DNA of 64,000 nt from Solobacterium sp. (GCA_015256455.1 JABZMB010000001.1:1-64000), one strand, 5' to 3'. Counted from the first letter of the stretch, positions 52,910 to 63,318 are shown. Numbers and translations: made by a program. The notes: a model not told the origin generated them from the letters alone.

Positions 52910-54088
52910 TTAATACTCTAAATTCTGGTGAGACTCTCTACCAAAGATGTGCATTACATTACCACCGAATGTAAAGTTGATCTTATCGCCGATCTTAAAT
53001 GTCTTACCACCGAGGTCTAATGTTGGAACGATGATAATGCTATCCTTACCGCATGCATTTACGTGTATGTGGATTGCAGATCCCATCATTTCGCTTACAT
53101 CAACTGTACCTTCGATTGACTTTCCACTTTCACCACCAAGTGAGATATGTTCTGGACGAACACCTACTGTAATTGGCTGTGGTTGTACATTCTTTTCAGC
53201 TAAGATGGCTTGCTTCTCTTCAGAAACTTCCATCACAGCATTCTCTATCTTCACGCAGTACTTACCAGCTTCATTCTTTAAAAGTTCACCACTGTAGAAG
53301 TTCATCTGTGGCATACCGATAAAGCCTGCTACGAACTCATTGATTGGATGATCGAATAACTGCTGTGGTGTTCCTACCTGTTGGATAACACCATCCTTCA
53401 TAATAACGATACGATCACCTAGTGTCATTGCTTCTGTCTGGTCGTGTGTTACATAGATAAATGTTGCCTTAATCTTCTGTCTTAGCTTGATGATTTCAGC
53501 ACGCATCTGGTTTCTTAATTTTGCGTCTAGGTTAGAGAGCGGTTCATCCATCAAGAGTAACTTTGGATCACGAACAATCGCACGTCCAATTGCAACACGC
53601 TGTCTTTGTCCACCAGATAAAGCCTTAGGCTTACGGTCAAGATATGGTGTTAAGTCTAGGATTTCAGCTGCTTCTTCAACCTTTACCTTGATTTCATCAG
53701 CTGGAACTTTGTGCATCTTGAGTGGGAATTCAAGATTCTGACGAACACTCATATGTGGATATAGCGCATAGTTCTGGAAAACCATCGCAATATCACGATC
53801 CTTAGGAGAAACGTTGTTCATTAACTTTCCATCAATAAATAATTCTCCACGTGTAATGTCTTCTAATCCTGCAACCATTCGTAATGTTGTAGATTTACCA
53901 CAACCAGAAGGACCTACTAATACAACGAATTCTTCATCGCCGATTTCTAAGTTGAAATCATCAACCGCAACCACACCTTCATCTGTGATCTTTAGGTTCG
54001 TTTTCTTTACTTCGCCCTTCTTTTTCTTTTTTACCTCAACACTATTTGGGTAAATTTTTTGGACATGCTTTAGACTTACTGTTGCCAT
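52910..54088 (-). CDS. msmX: MsmX/MalK-like sugar ABC transporter ATPase with Lys-rich insertion
   Basis: The 392-residue ATPase drives the MalEFG importer. It has Walker A GPSGCGKST, signature LSGGQRQRV, Walker B LLMDEPLSNLDAKL and H-loop VTHDQ, then the regulatory TOBE region. The unusual feature is an extra stretch of about 20 residues between IYPNSVEV and GVVAVDDF, rich in lysine (KKKKKGEVKKTNLK), in the loop between the first two strands. Typical MsmX runs straight from YPN to AVDDF. The ATG at 54088 starts one base after the malR stop codon; the longer frame lies inside malR. Confidence 0.9.
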   Translation of the reverse strand: MATVSLKHVQKIYPNSVEVKKKKKGEVKKTNLKITDEGVVAVDDFNLEIGDEEFVVLVGPSGCGKSTTLRMVAGLEDITRGELFIDGKLMNNVSPKDRDIAMVFQNYALYPHMSVRQNLEFPLKMHKVPADEIKVKVEEAAEILDLTPYLDRKPKALSGGQRQRVAIGRAIVRDPKLLLMDEPLSNLDAKLRNQMRAEIIKLRQKIKATFIYVTHDQTEAMTLGDRIVIMKDGVIQQVGTPQQLFDHPINEFVAGFIGMPQMNFYSGELLKNEAGKYCVKIENAVMEVSEEKQAILAEKNVQPQPITVGVRPEHISLGGESGKSIEGTVDVSEMMGSAIHIHVNACGKDSIIIVPTLDLGGKTFKIGDKINFTFGGNVMHIFGRESHQNLEY

Positions 54089-54089
54089 C

Positions 54090-55121
54090 TTACTTTTCCT
54101 CCACTGGTTTTTTGATACTAACACTTTCTCCCGCCAATACATGGAATGGAATAATTTCATGTATTACAGGTTTATTGTAATTCAATCTTAATAACAAGTC
54201 ATCTACACTGCGTTTTGCAAGTTGCACCGCATCTTGTTCGACGGTAGCTAAACGTGGTGTTGTATACCTTGCAAAGTCGATCCCATCGTTACCAATAATC
54301 GATATATCTTTTGGAACATTTAACCTACGGTCGTTGATTGCTCGTAGTGCACCAATTGCCACAACGTCACTAACTGCGTAGATTGCGGTAACTTCCGGAT
54401 AGCGGTCCAATAACTTGATTGTTCCATTATATCCATCCTCAAGTGAGAACTTGCCTGGCACAAATTGCTTACGTTTATCAAATGGTATCTTGTTTTCTTT
54501 AAACGCTGCAATTGCACTTTCTACACGTGTGGAACCAATTGATCCATCCTCAGAGACAGCAGATCCGCATACAATGCCAACCTTTCTGTGTCCTGATCGG
54601 ATTAAGTATTCCGCTGCTGCACGTGCAGCTTCTCTATCATCTGTCGTGAAACTGGAGAGATTACTAAACTTCATCCCTGCTGCGCTTTCTGAACATAATA
54701 CACATGGCACTTTAACACTCGTAAATGATTCACGGAAGTACTTTTGATTTCCACCCAAGAAGATAAAGCCCTTTGGTTTCTTCTCACTGCATATACGTAT
54801 TGCCACTTCAACTTCGTTTTCAAGTTCATCCAAGTAGACAACGGAGACATCTTCCCCACTTTCCTGCAGATAACTTTGCATCTTTTCGACAATGATACTA
54901 AAGAAGGCATTGTGCAATCCCTTGATCAAAATCGTAATTGCGGATGCTGCAGATTGCTTTAAAAGTTTCGCATTTGAGTTTGGCTCAAACTTTTCGTCCT
55001 TGATTACCTTTTCAATTTTTTTCTTTGCTATTGCACTAACATCTGGATGGTTATTTATAACTCTGGAAACTGTACCAATGCTATACCCCGATATACGTGC
55101 AATATCTTTTATTGTCGTCAT
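54090..55121 (-). CDS. malR: LacI-family maltose regulator (MalR)
   Basis: The 343-residue repressor has an N-terminal LacI helix-turn-helix (TTIKDIARISGYSIGTVSRV, then INNHPDVSA) and a periplasmic-binding-like sugar domain ending in PVEEK. It likely represses the mal operon in the absence of maltodextrin and also itself, since its promoter carries the same operator as malE. It is translationally coupled to msmX (one-base gap). Control of the nearby malQ or glgP promoters is not evident. Confidence 0.85.
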   Translation of the reverse strand: MTTIKDIARISGYSIGTVSRVINNHPDVSAIAKKKIEKVIKDEKFEPNSNAKLLKQSAASAITILIKGLHNAFFSIIVEKMQSYLQESGEDVSVVYLDELENEVEVAIRICSEKKPKGFIFLGGNQKYFRESFTSVKVPCVLCSESAAGMKFSNLSSFTTDDREAARAAAEYLIRSGHRKVGIVCGSAVSEDGSIGSTRVESAIAAFKENKIPFDKRKQFVPGKFSLEDGYNGTIKLLDRYPEVTAIYAVSDVVAIGALRAINDRRLNVPKDISIIGNDGIDFARYTTPRLATVEQDAVQLAKRSVDDLLLRLNYNKPVIHEIIPFHVLAGESVSIKKPVEEK

Positions 55122-55138
55122 TCAAACCCCTTTATACT

Positions 55139-55205
55139 CGTAACCGTTTACGGAAACGTTTACAGGATACATCAAAATAATATGTTAGCGTTTACAAAGT
55201 GTCAA
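55139..55205 (-). promoter_or_regulatory. malR promoter with cre and MalR operators
   Basis: TTGACA (55200-55205) and TATTAT (55177-55182) are 17 bases apart. The spacer contains TGTAAACGCTAACA, a full match to the cre consensus. Downstream, CGTAAACGGTTACG and TGTAAACGTTTCC (55139-55166) form a pair like the one at malE. This fits CcpA plus MalR control. Confidence 0.75.
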
Positions 55206-55207
55206 GA

Positions 55208-55233
55208 GAAAAAACCTTCTTTCGAAGGTTTTT
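55208..55233 (-). terminator. Terminator of the surface-protein gene
   Basis: AAAACCTTC and GAAGGTTTT form a 9-base-pair stem with loop TTTC (plus strand), followed by a T run on the minus strand. It lies just past the stop codon at 55242. Confidence 0.85.
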
Positions 55234-55241
55234 CAACTAGT

Positions 55242-57011
55242 TTATTTTGATTGTTTAAACTTGCGAATAAAGATAAGGGCAGCGATACAGAACGCTCCGA
55301 TTCCAACAGCACCATACATCATTACATTTGTCGCATCAGATGTCTTTGGTGTAGGTTTACTTGGTGCTGGTGTAGGCTGTACAGGCACCGGTGTAGGTGT
55401 TGGTACATATGTATTTGTAACCGTAAAGCCATCTGTAAGATTACCCTCTACACTTGCGGTGTAATTTGTGTAAGTATCTTCCGTTACACTGTAGTTAATC
55501 GCATTTCCTTGCATGTCTGTAACTGGCATCGTAACTGTCTCTTTCCAGTTATTTGTTGCGTTTAATACAATTGGACTACCTGTTTCAATTCCATTTGCTA
55601 AAACATGTAATGTTACTTCATCTAGCATATGAATTGGATCTGCCCAAACTTTCTTTACTTCAAATGTCTTTAGTTGACGATATACAAAGATCACTTCAAT
55701 CGTTGTATTACCAATGACTTTACCTGTTACATTAGCTGGTGTTTCTACAAGTTCATATCCAGCGATTGTCTTTTCAGTTGCAGTATATGCCGCATTTTCA
55801 AGTCCATTTGTAACAACTGTTTCCTGTGGTGCCAGCTCATTACCTGCTTGATCTAAATACTTAGCTACGACGTTACCTCTAGGTGCACGTCTTGCATTTG
55901 AACTTAATGTTCCACCATTTACCGTAAGATTATGTTGTGAAGTCTTAGGTGCTTCATTATTAATTTGTGATTTGAGCGCTACAGGAAGGGTGTTATTTGT
56001 AACGGTTGAAGTATCCTTTACGATTAGCGGTAAATCTGGTCCTAAACGATATTGTGCCGCAATATTTTCGTCATCCATACTAATGATTTGGACAACAACC
56101 TTCGTTGGTTCAATTGAAAGAATCTTTGTCTTTACTCTCCTCTTAGGGAAGAATACTACACCATTTCCATTTGCACGTGTGGCTGCTGTATCAGCTGTCA
56201 TAAAGCGGAAGTTTTGGGGATTTACCTCAGTACCTACCGCAATACGTGTTGTATCGAATTCAACTTTTCCATCTGTTAGTTCATAAGTCAGAACATCACC
56301 TGGCTTTAGTGGTGCACTATCAGGGTTGTTACTGCCTGAGGAATAACCACTTGGTGTTAGAGTTGCAGCACGAATTTCATCTGAGGAGTTTGTCTCTAAG
56401 TTGATTGTGCCATCTAACACCAAGAATGTTGGAACTTTATTTTGGAATGTACGTCCTGGAACATTGTATGAATTACTCGCTAGTTCTGTTCCATCATAGA
56501 GAATCTTCGCTACACGGTTGTAAGCTTGATTCTTAATAAAGTGATTAGAGCGAACGTTTCCACCAATATCAAAGTTGACTTCATCATATTCACCATTGAA
56601 AGTAACAGTTAAGTATGTATTCTCAGTATACTCATTGTCATAAGTTGGATTGATGACATCACTAAATGTATCAACATAGTGATCTTCATAATGTACGCTC
56701 AATTTACCAATTACTTTTTTCGTACCCGTCGCATCTGTTGTAGTAACATCAAGCCCATTTAATGGGTTAATATTGATGTTTTCAAAATCATAGCGTATGG
56801 TATCACCCGCATGAACTTGACCTGTTACTTCAGCGTGGATATTAAATTGGATCTGTGATGAGTAGTCGTTTGCTTGGGATGTCTGTATCGTTGCGGTATT
56901 TGTTACAGTAAATCCCGGTGCTGCATTAACACGAATTCCTGTTGTATGAAACAACATTCCTATCGCAAGCACTAGGGCACTTAGCGTGCGGATTAGATTT
57001 TTTGCTTTCAT
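55242..57011 (-). CDS. Sortase-anchored surface protein with MucBP and Cna-B-like domains
   Basis: The 589-residue protein has a signal peptide (KAKNLIRTLSALVLAIGMLF, cleaved near VNA-AP), a large N-terminal adhesin-like region to about residue 370, a MucBP-type segment (GNVVAKYLDQAGNELAPQE) and a Cna-B-like domain (FEVKKVWADP to YSVTEDTY). A Pro-Thr spacer, a sorting signal and a hydrophobic helix with basic tail (RKFKQSK) close it. The sorting motif is TPKTSD rather than LPxTG. AGGAG is 6 bases before the ATG at 57011; the upstream ATG overlaps it. Confidence 0.85.
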   Translation of the reverse strand: MKAKNLIRTLSALVLAIGMLFHTTGIRVNAAPGFTVTNTATIQTSQANDYSSQIQFNIHAEVTGQVHAGDTIRYDFENININPLNGLDVTTTDATGTKKVIGKLSVHYEDHYVDTFSDVINPTYDNEYTENTYLTVTFNGEYDEVNFDIGGNVRSNHFIKNQAYNRVAKILYDGTELASNSYNVPGRTFQNKVPTFLVLDGTINLETNSSDEIRAATLTPSGYSSGSNNPDSAPLKPGDVLTYELTDGKVEFDTTRIAVGTEVNPQNFRFMTADTAATRANGNGVVFFPKRRVKTKILSIEPTKVVVQIISMDDENIAAQYRLGPDLPLIVKDTSTVTNNTLPVALKSQINNEAPKTSQHNLTVNGGTLSSNARRAPRGNVVAKYLDQAGNELAPQETVVTNGLENAAYTATEKTIAGYELVETPANVTGKVIGNTTIEVIFVYRQLKTFEVKKVWADPIHMLDEVTLHVLANGIETGSPIVLNATNNWKETVTMPVTDMQGNAINYSVTEDTYTNYTASVEGNLTDGFTVTNTYVPTPTPVPVQPTPAPSKPTPKTSDATNVMMYGAVGIGAFCIAALIFIRKFKQSK

Positions 57012-57096
57012 TGCCATCTCCTTACGTATCTGATTGATTGAAACTGTTGTGTAAATCTTTTTTTGATTCTTACAAATTCTTCCATTCGTAATCATC

Positions 57097-57113
57097 TACA
57101 TACTAGGTATGTA
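57097..57113. promoter_or_regulatory. Palindrome upstream of the surface-protein gene
   Basis: TACATAC-TAG-GTATGTA is a perfect 7-base inverted repeat 86 bases upstream of the start codon. It is a candidate operator. A clear promoter is not seen beside it. Confidence 0.35.
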
Positions 57114-57256
57114 CAGCATTTTTTGCATGAAGAAAAAATGTTTACATATATACACATTTATCATAGCCGAACATAAATAAAATAATACTTGTTTCACATC
57201 ACAAAAAGTCATTCTTAATAGTTACTTAATAATTAGTGTCGTATCTAGATACAAAT

Positions 57257-57293
57257 TATAAAAAGGTGATTCAAAACACGTATGAATCACCTT
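57257..57293 (-). terminator. Terminator of the malQ-uppP-ccdA operon
   Basis: AAGGTGATTCA and TGAATCACCTT form an 11-base-pair stem, followed by TTTTTATAA on the minus strand. Confidence 0.88.
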
Positions 57294-57325
57294 GTATTCG
57301 TTTACACGAATGTGGATACTTTTTA

Positions 57326-58585
57326 CTATTCCTGTGCTGACTTAATAAAGTTACGCAATTGTTCTTCAGATACATAGCCTGGTACATATCCTAAGAATTC
57401 ACCGGATGGACGAACAACATACGTTGTTGGATAACCACTTACCTTATAAGTTCTTGTCATCTCTAAAGTTGTGTCATAAAGAATTGTAAAGTTATATCCC
57501 TTCTTCTTCATGTACTCCTCAACGTCAGAGATAGTACCCTCACCATTCAGGCCAGGAGCCGCAATCATAAGTACTTGAACATCGTCCTTCATCTCATCAT
57601 TAATCTTCTGTAAACTTCCAAATTCTTCGTTACAGTAATGACACCATGTGCCAAAGAAGTTCATGACAATTGTCTTTCCCTTGTAATCGCTGAGATTATG
57701 AACATTACCTTCACCATCCACTAACGCGAAGTTATACTTTTCAATTGCAGTTTGGGAAGAGGCATCTGAATTCTCTTTTGAAGATGTATCTTCCTTGTTT
57801 GAAGTGTCTTCTTTTGTAGAAGTATCTTCCTTTGATTTGGAATCATCAACTGTTGTTGTTTCAGCTGGTGCTGAGGAACCACTATTTTGGAGAGCATTCA
57901 TTGTGCTGAAACCACGGAATAACATAAAGCATCCCATTGCCAAGACAAGAACTCCACTTGCGATACCTGTATACTTCACAACATTCTTATTACGTTTGAT
58001 TAGATTCAATATTTCTTCTGTAAAGAATCCAATGAGTAAGAAGATAACGATGAATCCTAATGCATAGGACGCAATATAGAGCCAACCAAGTCCGTTTGTA
58101 GCAGTAGATGCTAGCAAGATTGCTTGTGCCAATAATGGGCCTACGCATGGAGACCATGCAAAACTAAACACAAATCCCAACGCAAATGCTTTGAAGAAAG
58201 TCATCCCACCTTCTACACGCATTGTCTTTTGGTGTGTCTGATTCAAGAAAGGAATATTGATAATGTGTAGATTTGCTAGACCAAGGATAACTAGTAATAC
58301 ACCACCTGCAATTTGAAACTGCAATGTGTATTGCTTGAATACTGCTGCTAATGCACTAGATCCAAGTCCTGCAATCACGAACACTGTCGAGATTCCTAAG
58401 ACGAATCCAATTGTTAGAATGAGTGTTTTCATTCGATCATAACGTACCTGTCCATTCTCGTCTGTCATCATGGAACCATTTGTAAGGTAGCCAATGTATA
58501 ACGGAACAAGTGGAAGAATACATGGTGAGAAGAATGATAATAACCCTTCTAAAAATAGACCGCCAAGAGTAATAATTTCTTTCAT
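57326..58585 (-). CDS. CcdA-like electron carrier fused to a TlpA-type thioredoxin
   Basis: The 419-residue protein joins a CcdA/DsbD membrane domain (residues 1-240, six helices; [11 protein letters not shown] and [13 protein letters not shown] carry the two redox cysteines) to a C-terminal TlpA/ResA-like thioredoxin (about 285-419; active site [10 protein letters not shown], cis-proline in SGYPTTYV). A repeat-rich linker with KEDTS units joins them outside the membrane. It would carry electrons from the cytoplasm to extracytoplasmic thiols. It is last in an operon with malQ and uppP. Confidence 0.9.
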   Translation of the reverse strand: MKEIITLGGLFLEGLLSFFSPCILPLVPLYIGYLTNGSMMTDENGQVRYDRMKTLILTIGFVLGISTVFVIAGLGSSALAAVFKQYTLQFQIAGGVLLVILGLANLHIINIPFLNQTHQKTMRVEGGMTFFKAFALGFVFSFAWSPCVGPLLAQAILLASTATNGLGWLYIASYALGFIVIFLLIGFFTEEILNLIKRNKNVVKYTGIASGVLVLAMGCFMLFRGFSTMNALQNSGSSAPAETTTVDDSKSKEDTSTKEDTSNKEDTSSKENSDASSQTAIEKYNFALVDGEGNVHNLSDYKGKTIVMNFFGTWCHYCNEEFGSLQKINDEMKDDVQVLMIAAPGLNGEGTISDVEEYMKKKGYNFTILYDTTLEMTRTYKVSGYPTTYVVRPSGEFLGYVPGYVSEEQLRNFIKSAQE

Positions 58586-58597
58586 AATACCGCCATT

Positions 58598-59440
58598 CTA
58601 TGCTATAAAGCGTGTAATGCAGAGAATCAGGACGATAATTCCGAGAATAATACGATATATGCCAAATACCTTGAAGTCATTCTTACGAATGTAATTCATT
58701 AAGGTACGAATCGCAATAATAGAAACGATAAACGAAACCACTGTACCAATGAGTAAAATCATGAGTGGCCAAAAGCCGAATGAGAAGTCTGCTTTGATAA
58801 TCTTTAAAAGGCTTGCACCAAACATTGCTGGAATTGCCATAAAGAATGAGAACTCTGCAGCTGTTGCACGATTAAATCCTAATAAAGTTGCACCAAAGAT
58901 TGTACTTCCAGAACGACTTGTTCCTGGAACCAAAGCCAAAATCTGGAACATACCAACACCGAAGGCTTTCTTAGGTGTGATTTGACTAACATGTTCAATC
59001 GTAAACTTCTTTTCTCTATTCTCCATCCAGATAAACAGGATACCGTAGAGAATCAAAGTAATACCGATGATATATGGTGCACTCATCACATTGTCAATCC
59101 AATCATTCAGTAACATTCCTGCTACTAATGGAATGGATGCCACGACAACCATTAGCCATGTGTGGTAGATATTCTTTTTCTTAGGCTCTGATACGTTTTT
59201 GCCAAATGGGCATAAACGCTTCCAATACAACAACAGTACAGACAAAATACTACCGAACTGAATCACAACCTTGTACACATCCCAGAAGGCTTTATTTTTT
59301 TCAGGATCCGCAAAGACATTCAAAGGCATAAACGTCTGTAATAAAATTAAATGACCTGTTGAACTGATAGGTAGAAACTCTGTTACACCTTGTACAATTC
59401 CAAAAATTACAGATTTAATAATATTTAAGATAATATCCAT
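58598..59440 (-). CDS. uppP: Undecaprenyl-diphosphatase UppP (BacA type)
   Basis: UppP removes a phosphate from undecaprenyl pyrophosphate so the lipid carrier of cell-wall synthesis is reused, and it confers bacitracin tolerance. The 280-residue membrane protein has the family motifs GIVQGVTEFLPISSTGHLIL near residue 15 (catalytic glutamate) and LVPGTSRSGSTIFGATLLG near 175. Length and helix count are normal. It lies 14 bases after malQ and 12 before the ccdA-like gene. Confidence 0.95.
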   Translation of the reverse strand: MDIILNIIKSVIFGIVQGVTEFLPISSTGHLILLQTFMPLNVFADPEKNKAFWDVYKVVIQFGSILSVLLLYWKRLCPFGKNVSEPKKKNIYHTWLMVVVASIPLVAGMLLNDWIDNVMSAPYIIGITLILYGILFIWMENREKKFTIEHVSQITPKKAFGVGMFQILALVPGTSRSGSTIFGATLLGFNRATAAEFSFFMAIPAMFGASLLKIIKADFSFGFWPLMILLIGTVVSFIVSIIAIRTLMNYIRKNDFKVFGIYRIILGIIVLILCITRFIA

Positions 59441-59454
59441 TTTTGTTAACCTTC

Positions 59455-60918
59455 TTAGTCGTGATTAATACGATCAGCTCGCACTAAGTCTGCCTTGATT
59501 TGTTTGATACGTTTCGCAAATGCGCGTAAATCTTTCATTCGCCACATCCAGTTTGGAGCACCTACGCTACCAGGCATGTTTAAGCGTGCTTGGCTTCCAG
59601 CATGGATCCAGTCTGACATCGGAATAATTACCATGTCCGCATTACTATCCAACGAATAGTCAATCACGTCATCGACAAAGCTATGCTTGCGATATCCGTG
59701 TTTCCATAGGTATTGACGCATCTTTCTTCTTAAAGAAGCAGGTTGCTGGCAGTACCATGAATATGTCGTATCGTTGTCATGAGTCCCAGTATATACCAAT
59801 AGATGCTTTTTATCTTCTTCCATGCCCTCAGGGTCAAATGTGAATTGAACAATACGCATACCTCTAAACTTGTAGTGATCTCTTAATTCCAATACTTCTG
59901 GACGTAAATCTCCTAAATCTTCCGCAACGATAGTAAGGTTTGGATATTGTTTGAATAATGTATCAAACAACTCATATCCAGGTGCTTCAATCCACTCACC
60001 TTCAATCGCGGTTGGACAATCTGCTGGAATCTTCCAATATGTATCAAAGGCACGGAAGTGATCAACTCTTACAACGTCAAACATCTCTCCCATGTATGAC
60101 ATACGCTCAATCCAGAATGTGAACTTATCCTTCTTCATAAAGTCCCAGTCATAAATAGGATTGCCCCATCTTTGTCCTGTCGCTGAGAAGTAATCTGGTG
60201 GAACACCAGCGATAAACGTTGGTCTACCATCTTGATTTAATAAGAAGTTTTCACGGTGTGCCCAAACATCTGCAGAATCCAAACCTACATAGAATGGGAT
60301 ATCACCCACCATCTGAATTCCTAAACTATTTGCATACTTTTTCAGTGCATGCCATTGTTGGTACAACACAAACTGCAAGAACATCTGGTATGCAATTTCA
60401 TCGTCATACTTTGATAAATCTAATTTCTGATTAATAGGATAATCTTTCTGTTCCTTCTCCCATTCATTCCAAGGTCGTAAATTGTTCGCAACTTTAAAAG
60501 TCTTAAAGATTGCATACTCTTTTACCCAAGGCTTCTTGATAAAGGATTCGTATGCCTCATCCTTTTCAAACTTCTGATAGGCAAGGCGCAAATACTTATC
60601 ATGATACTGGCGAACTTTCTCATACTGAATTGCATCATCGTTACGATGATAGGAAGGCACCTTCTCTAATAAACCTTGTTGCGCTAATACATCTAATGAT
60701 ATATAGAGCTCATCAACCGCATAAGATGAATACGGCTGATAAGGTGAATTTCCATATCCTAAAGGGTTTAATGGCAACAACTGCCAGATGCCCAGACCCG
60801 ACTGGTGCATCATCTTCACAAAATCATATGCTTCTTTTCCAAAAGTACCACAACCGTGGCGGCCAGGCAGAGATGCGACTGGCATTAAAATTCCTGCTTT
60901 TCTCATATTACTATTCAT
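59455..60918 (-). CDS. malQ: 4-alpha-glucanotransferase MalQ
   Basis: MalQ disproportionates maltodextrins, making longer glucans for GlgP. The 487-residue GH77 enzyme has GILMPVASLPGRHGCGTFG at the start, QLLPLNPLGYGNSPYQPYSS, MGDIPFYVGLDSADVWAH, the nucleophile region VVRVDHFRAFDTYW, the glutamate in VAEDLGDLRPEV and YTGTHDNDTT. GGAG precedes the first ATG. It is divergent from glgP, so both share a promoter region with a palindrome, and it heads an operon with uppP. Confidence 0.95.
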   Translation of the reverse strand: MNSNMRKAGILMPVASLPGRHGCGTFGKEAYDFVKMMHQSGLGIWQLLPLNPLGYGNSPYQPYSSYAVDELYISLDVLAQQGLLEKVPSYHRNDDAIQYEKVRQYHDKYLRLAYQKFEKDEAYESFIKKPWVKEYAIFKTFKVANNLRPWNEWEKEQKDYPINQKLDLSKYDDEIAYQMFLQFVLYQQWHALKKYANSLGIQMVGDIPFYVGLDSADVWAHRENFLLNQDGRPTFIAGVPPDYFSATGQRWGNPIYDWDFMKKDKFTFWIERMSYMGEMFDVVRVDHFRAFDTYWKIPADCPTAIEGEWIEAPGYELFDTLFKQYPNLTIVAEDLGDLRPEVLELRDHYKFRGMRIVQFTFDPEGMEEDKKHLLVYTGTHDNDTTYSWYCQQPASLRRKMRQYLWKHGYRKHSFVDDVIDYSLDSNADMVIIPMSDWIHAGSQARLNMPGSVGAPNWMWRMKDLRAFAKRIKQIKADLVRADRINHD

Positions 60919-60972
60919 TTAACTCCGCTTTCAGTTTAAATATTAACCCATGATCTAATATTTTTCCATGTC

Positions 60973-61012
60973 AAGTGAATGGAATTCACTTTTTTCTCAT
61001 TTATGGTATAGT
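60973..61012 (+). promoter_or_regulatory. glgP promoter with a perfect palindrome
   Basis: A TATAGT -10 box (61007-61012) has an extended TGG just upstream and a TTCACT -35-like box 16 bases away. AAGTGAAT and ATTCACTT form a perfect 8-base inverted repeat with a GGA spacer (60973-60991) over the -35 box. It could bind a repressor of the malQ/glgP pair. A TTGACA on the minus strand at its left edge may serve malQ. Confidence 0.5.
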
Positions 61013-61050
61013 TGTCTATGATCTTAATTATTTTGATAAAGGAGATACTC

Positions 61051-63309
61051 ATGACATTAGAGAAAAAACTTGAGTCAAGCTTAAAAAAGCAGATTAAAAA
61101 TGCTACTGACAAAGAACTTTATGATGCGATTGTTGCTATCGTAAAGGAAAAACAAGATCAGGTTAAGAAGATTACAGGTGAAAAGAAGTTGTACTACATC
61201 AGTGCAGAATTCCTCATTGGTAAACAGTTAGGTAAGAATTTAATTAACTTAGGTCTATACGATGAATTAGCAAAGTTATTATCTAAGAATGGCAAATCCA
61301 TCCGCACAGTTGAAAGTTTTGAAAAGGAACCTTCACTTGGTAACGGCGGTCTAGGTCGTTTAGCTGCCTGCTTCTTAGATTCCATCGCTACTTTAAACTT
61401 ACAGGGTGATGGTGTTGGTCTAAATTATCACCTTGGTTTATTCCGTCAGGAATTCAAGGACAGAAAGCAACACGAAATTCCAGATGAATGGTTATATGGT
61501 TCTACAGTATTACGTGATACTGATGTATCCTTCCCAGTTGAACTTGCTGGCAAGACATACTACTCACATATGTATGACTTAGATATCATCGGATATAAGA
61601 CAAACAAAAATACATTACACTTATTCGATTTAGATACTGTTGATGAATGTATCGTTCACGATGGTACAAAGTTCGATAAGAAGAATATTGATAAGAACTT
61701 AACACTATTCCTCTATCCAGATGATAGTGATAAAGACGGTCAGTTATTACGTATTTACCAACAGTACTTCATGGTAAGTAACGCTGCTCAATTGATTATC
61801 AAGGAAGAAAAAGAAAAGGGACACAGCCTCAATGATTTAGATAAGCATGTTTCTATCCAGATCAATGATACTCACCCTTCTATGGTAATTCCTGAATTAA
61901 TTCGTTTATTGATGAATGAAGGTATTACATTCCGTAGAGCAGCAGATATTGTCGCTAATACATGTGCATATACAAACCACACAATTCTTGCGGAAGCTTT
62001 AGAAAAGTGGCCTCTAGATTATCTACAGGAAGTTGTACCACAACTTGTTCCAATTATCGGTGGATTAGATTATGCCGTAAATATTGCCTTCAAGGGTGAT
62101 AAGGAATTAACAATCATCGATGATAGTCATCGTGTACACATGGCAAGAATGGACATGCATTTCAGTAATTCTATCAATGGTGTAGCAGCACTTCATACAG
62201 AAATCTTAAAACACCAAGAATTAAAGCCATTCTATAACATTTACCACTCTAAGTTTAACAACAAGACAAACGGTATCACATTCCGTAGATGGATCATGCA
62301 TTGCAACCCAGATCTTGCAAATTACATCGATACATTAATCGGTGATGCATGGCGTAAGGATGCTAGTAAGTTAGAAGACTTATTAAAGTATATTAACGAT
62401 ACAGCAGTACTACAGAAGTTAGATGATATCAAGTACACAAATAAAGTACGTCTTGCGGATATGATTAAGAAGGAAGAAGGAATTGAAATCAATCCAAGTT
62501 CTATCTTCGATATCCAAGTGAAACGTCTTCATGAGTACAAGCGTCAACAGATGAATGCATTGTGGGTAATCTATAAGTACCTACAGATCAAGGCAGGTCA
62601 AAAGCCAGCTCGTCCTATTACCGTAATCTTTGGTGCAAAAGCAGCACCTGCATACATCATGGCAAAGAATATCATTCACTTGATTATTTGCTTACAAGAC
62701 TTAATTAAGAACGATCCAGAAGTTAGTCCATACCTCAAGGTTGTTATGTTACAAAACTATAACGTAACAAAGGCAGAAACAGTTATTCCTGCATGTGATA
62801 TCTCAGAACAAATTTCTCTAGCTTCTAAGGAAGCTTCCGGTACAGGTAACATGAAGTTCATGTTGAATGGTGCTATCACATTAGGTACAAATGACGGTGC
62901 TAACGTTGAAATCGGTGAATTAGTAGGTAAAGATAACATCTATACATTCGGACGTTCATCTGATGATGTAATCAAGCTCTATGAAACAAGTGGTTACCAC
63001 GCAGCTGATTACTACAACAACAGCCAACTCATTCATGCATGTGTAGACTTCATCACAAGTCCAGAACTCATTAAGTTAGGCGACAAGCAGATGTTATCTG
63101 ACTTACGTGATAACTTAATCAACAAAGACTGGTTTATGACATTACTTGACCTTGAAGAATACTGCAGAGTAAAAGATCGTGTATTAGCTGACTACGAAGA
63201 TCGTCTCGCATGGAAGAAGAAGTCATTAGTAAATATTGCTAAGAGTGGATTCTTCTCAAGTGATCGTACAATCTTAGACTATAACCGCGATATCTGGCAC
63301 TTAAAATAG
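61051..63309 (+). CDS. glgP: Glycogen/maltodextrin phosphorylase
   Basis: GlgP releases glucose-1-phosphate from alpha-1,4-glucan ends. The 752-residue GT35 enzyme has [15 protein letters not shown], the [13 protein letters not shown] substrate segment, [12 protein letters not shown] and the pyridoxal-phosphate lysine region [15 protein letters not shown] chose the ATG at 61051 behind AAAGGAG; the frame runs 13 codons further without a ribosome site. It works with malQ (divergent) on imported maltodextrins or stored glycogen. No glg biosynthesis genes are in the window. The cyclophilin gene follows after 9 bases. Confidence 0.95.
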   Translation: MTLEKKLESSLKKQIKNATDKELYDAIVAIVKEKQDQVKKITGEKKLYYISAEFLIGKQLGKNLINLGLYDELAKLLSKNGKSIRTVESFEKEPSLGNGGLGRLAACFLDSIATLNLQGDGVGLNYHLGLFRQEFKDRKQHEIPDEWLYGSTVLRDTDVSFPVELAGKTYYSHMYDLDIIGYKTNKNTLHLFDLDTVDECIVHDGTKFDKKNIDKNLTLFLYPDDSDKDGQLLRIYQQYFMVSNAAQLIIKEEKEKGHSLNDLDKHVSIQINDTHPSMVIPELIRLLMNEGITFRRAADIVANTCAYTNHTILAEALEKWPLDYLQEVVPQLVPIIGGLDYAVNIAFKGDKELTIIDDSHRVHMARMDMHFSNSINGVAALHTEILKHQELKPFYNIYHSKFNNKTNGITFRRWIMHCNPDLANYIDTLIGDAWRKDASKLEDLLKYINDTAVLQKLDDIKYTNKVRLADMIKKEEGIEINPSSIFDIQVKRLHEYKRQQMNALWVIYKYLQIKAGQKPARPITVIFGAKAAPAYIMAKNIIHLIICLQDLIKNDPEVSPYLKVVMLQNYNVTKAETVIPACDISEQISLASKEASGTGNMKFMLNGAITLGTNDGANVEIGELVGKDNIYTFGRSSDDVIKLYETSGYHAADYYNNSQLIHACVDFITSPELIKLGDKQMLSDLRDNLINKDWFMTLLDLEEYCRVKDRVLADYEDRLAWKKKSLVNIAKSGFFSSDRTILDYNRDIWHLK

Positions 63310-63318
63310 GAGGTTACC

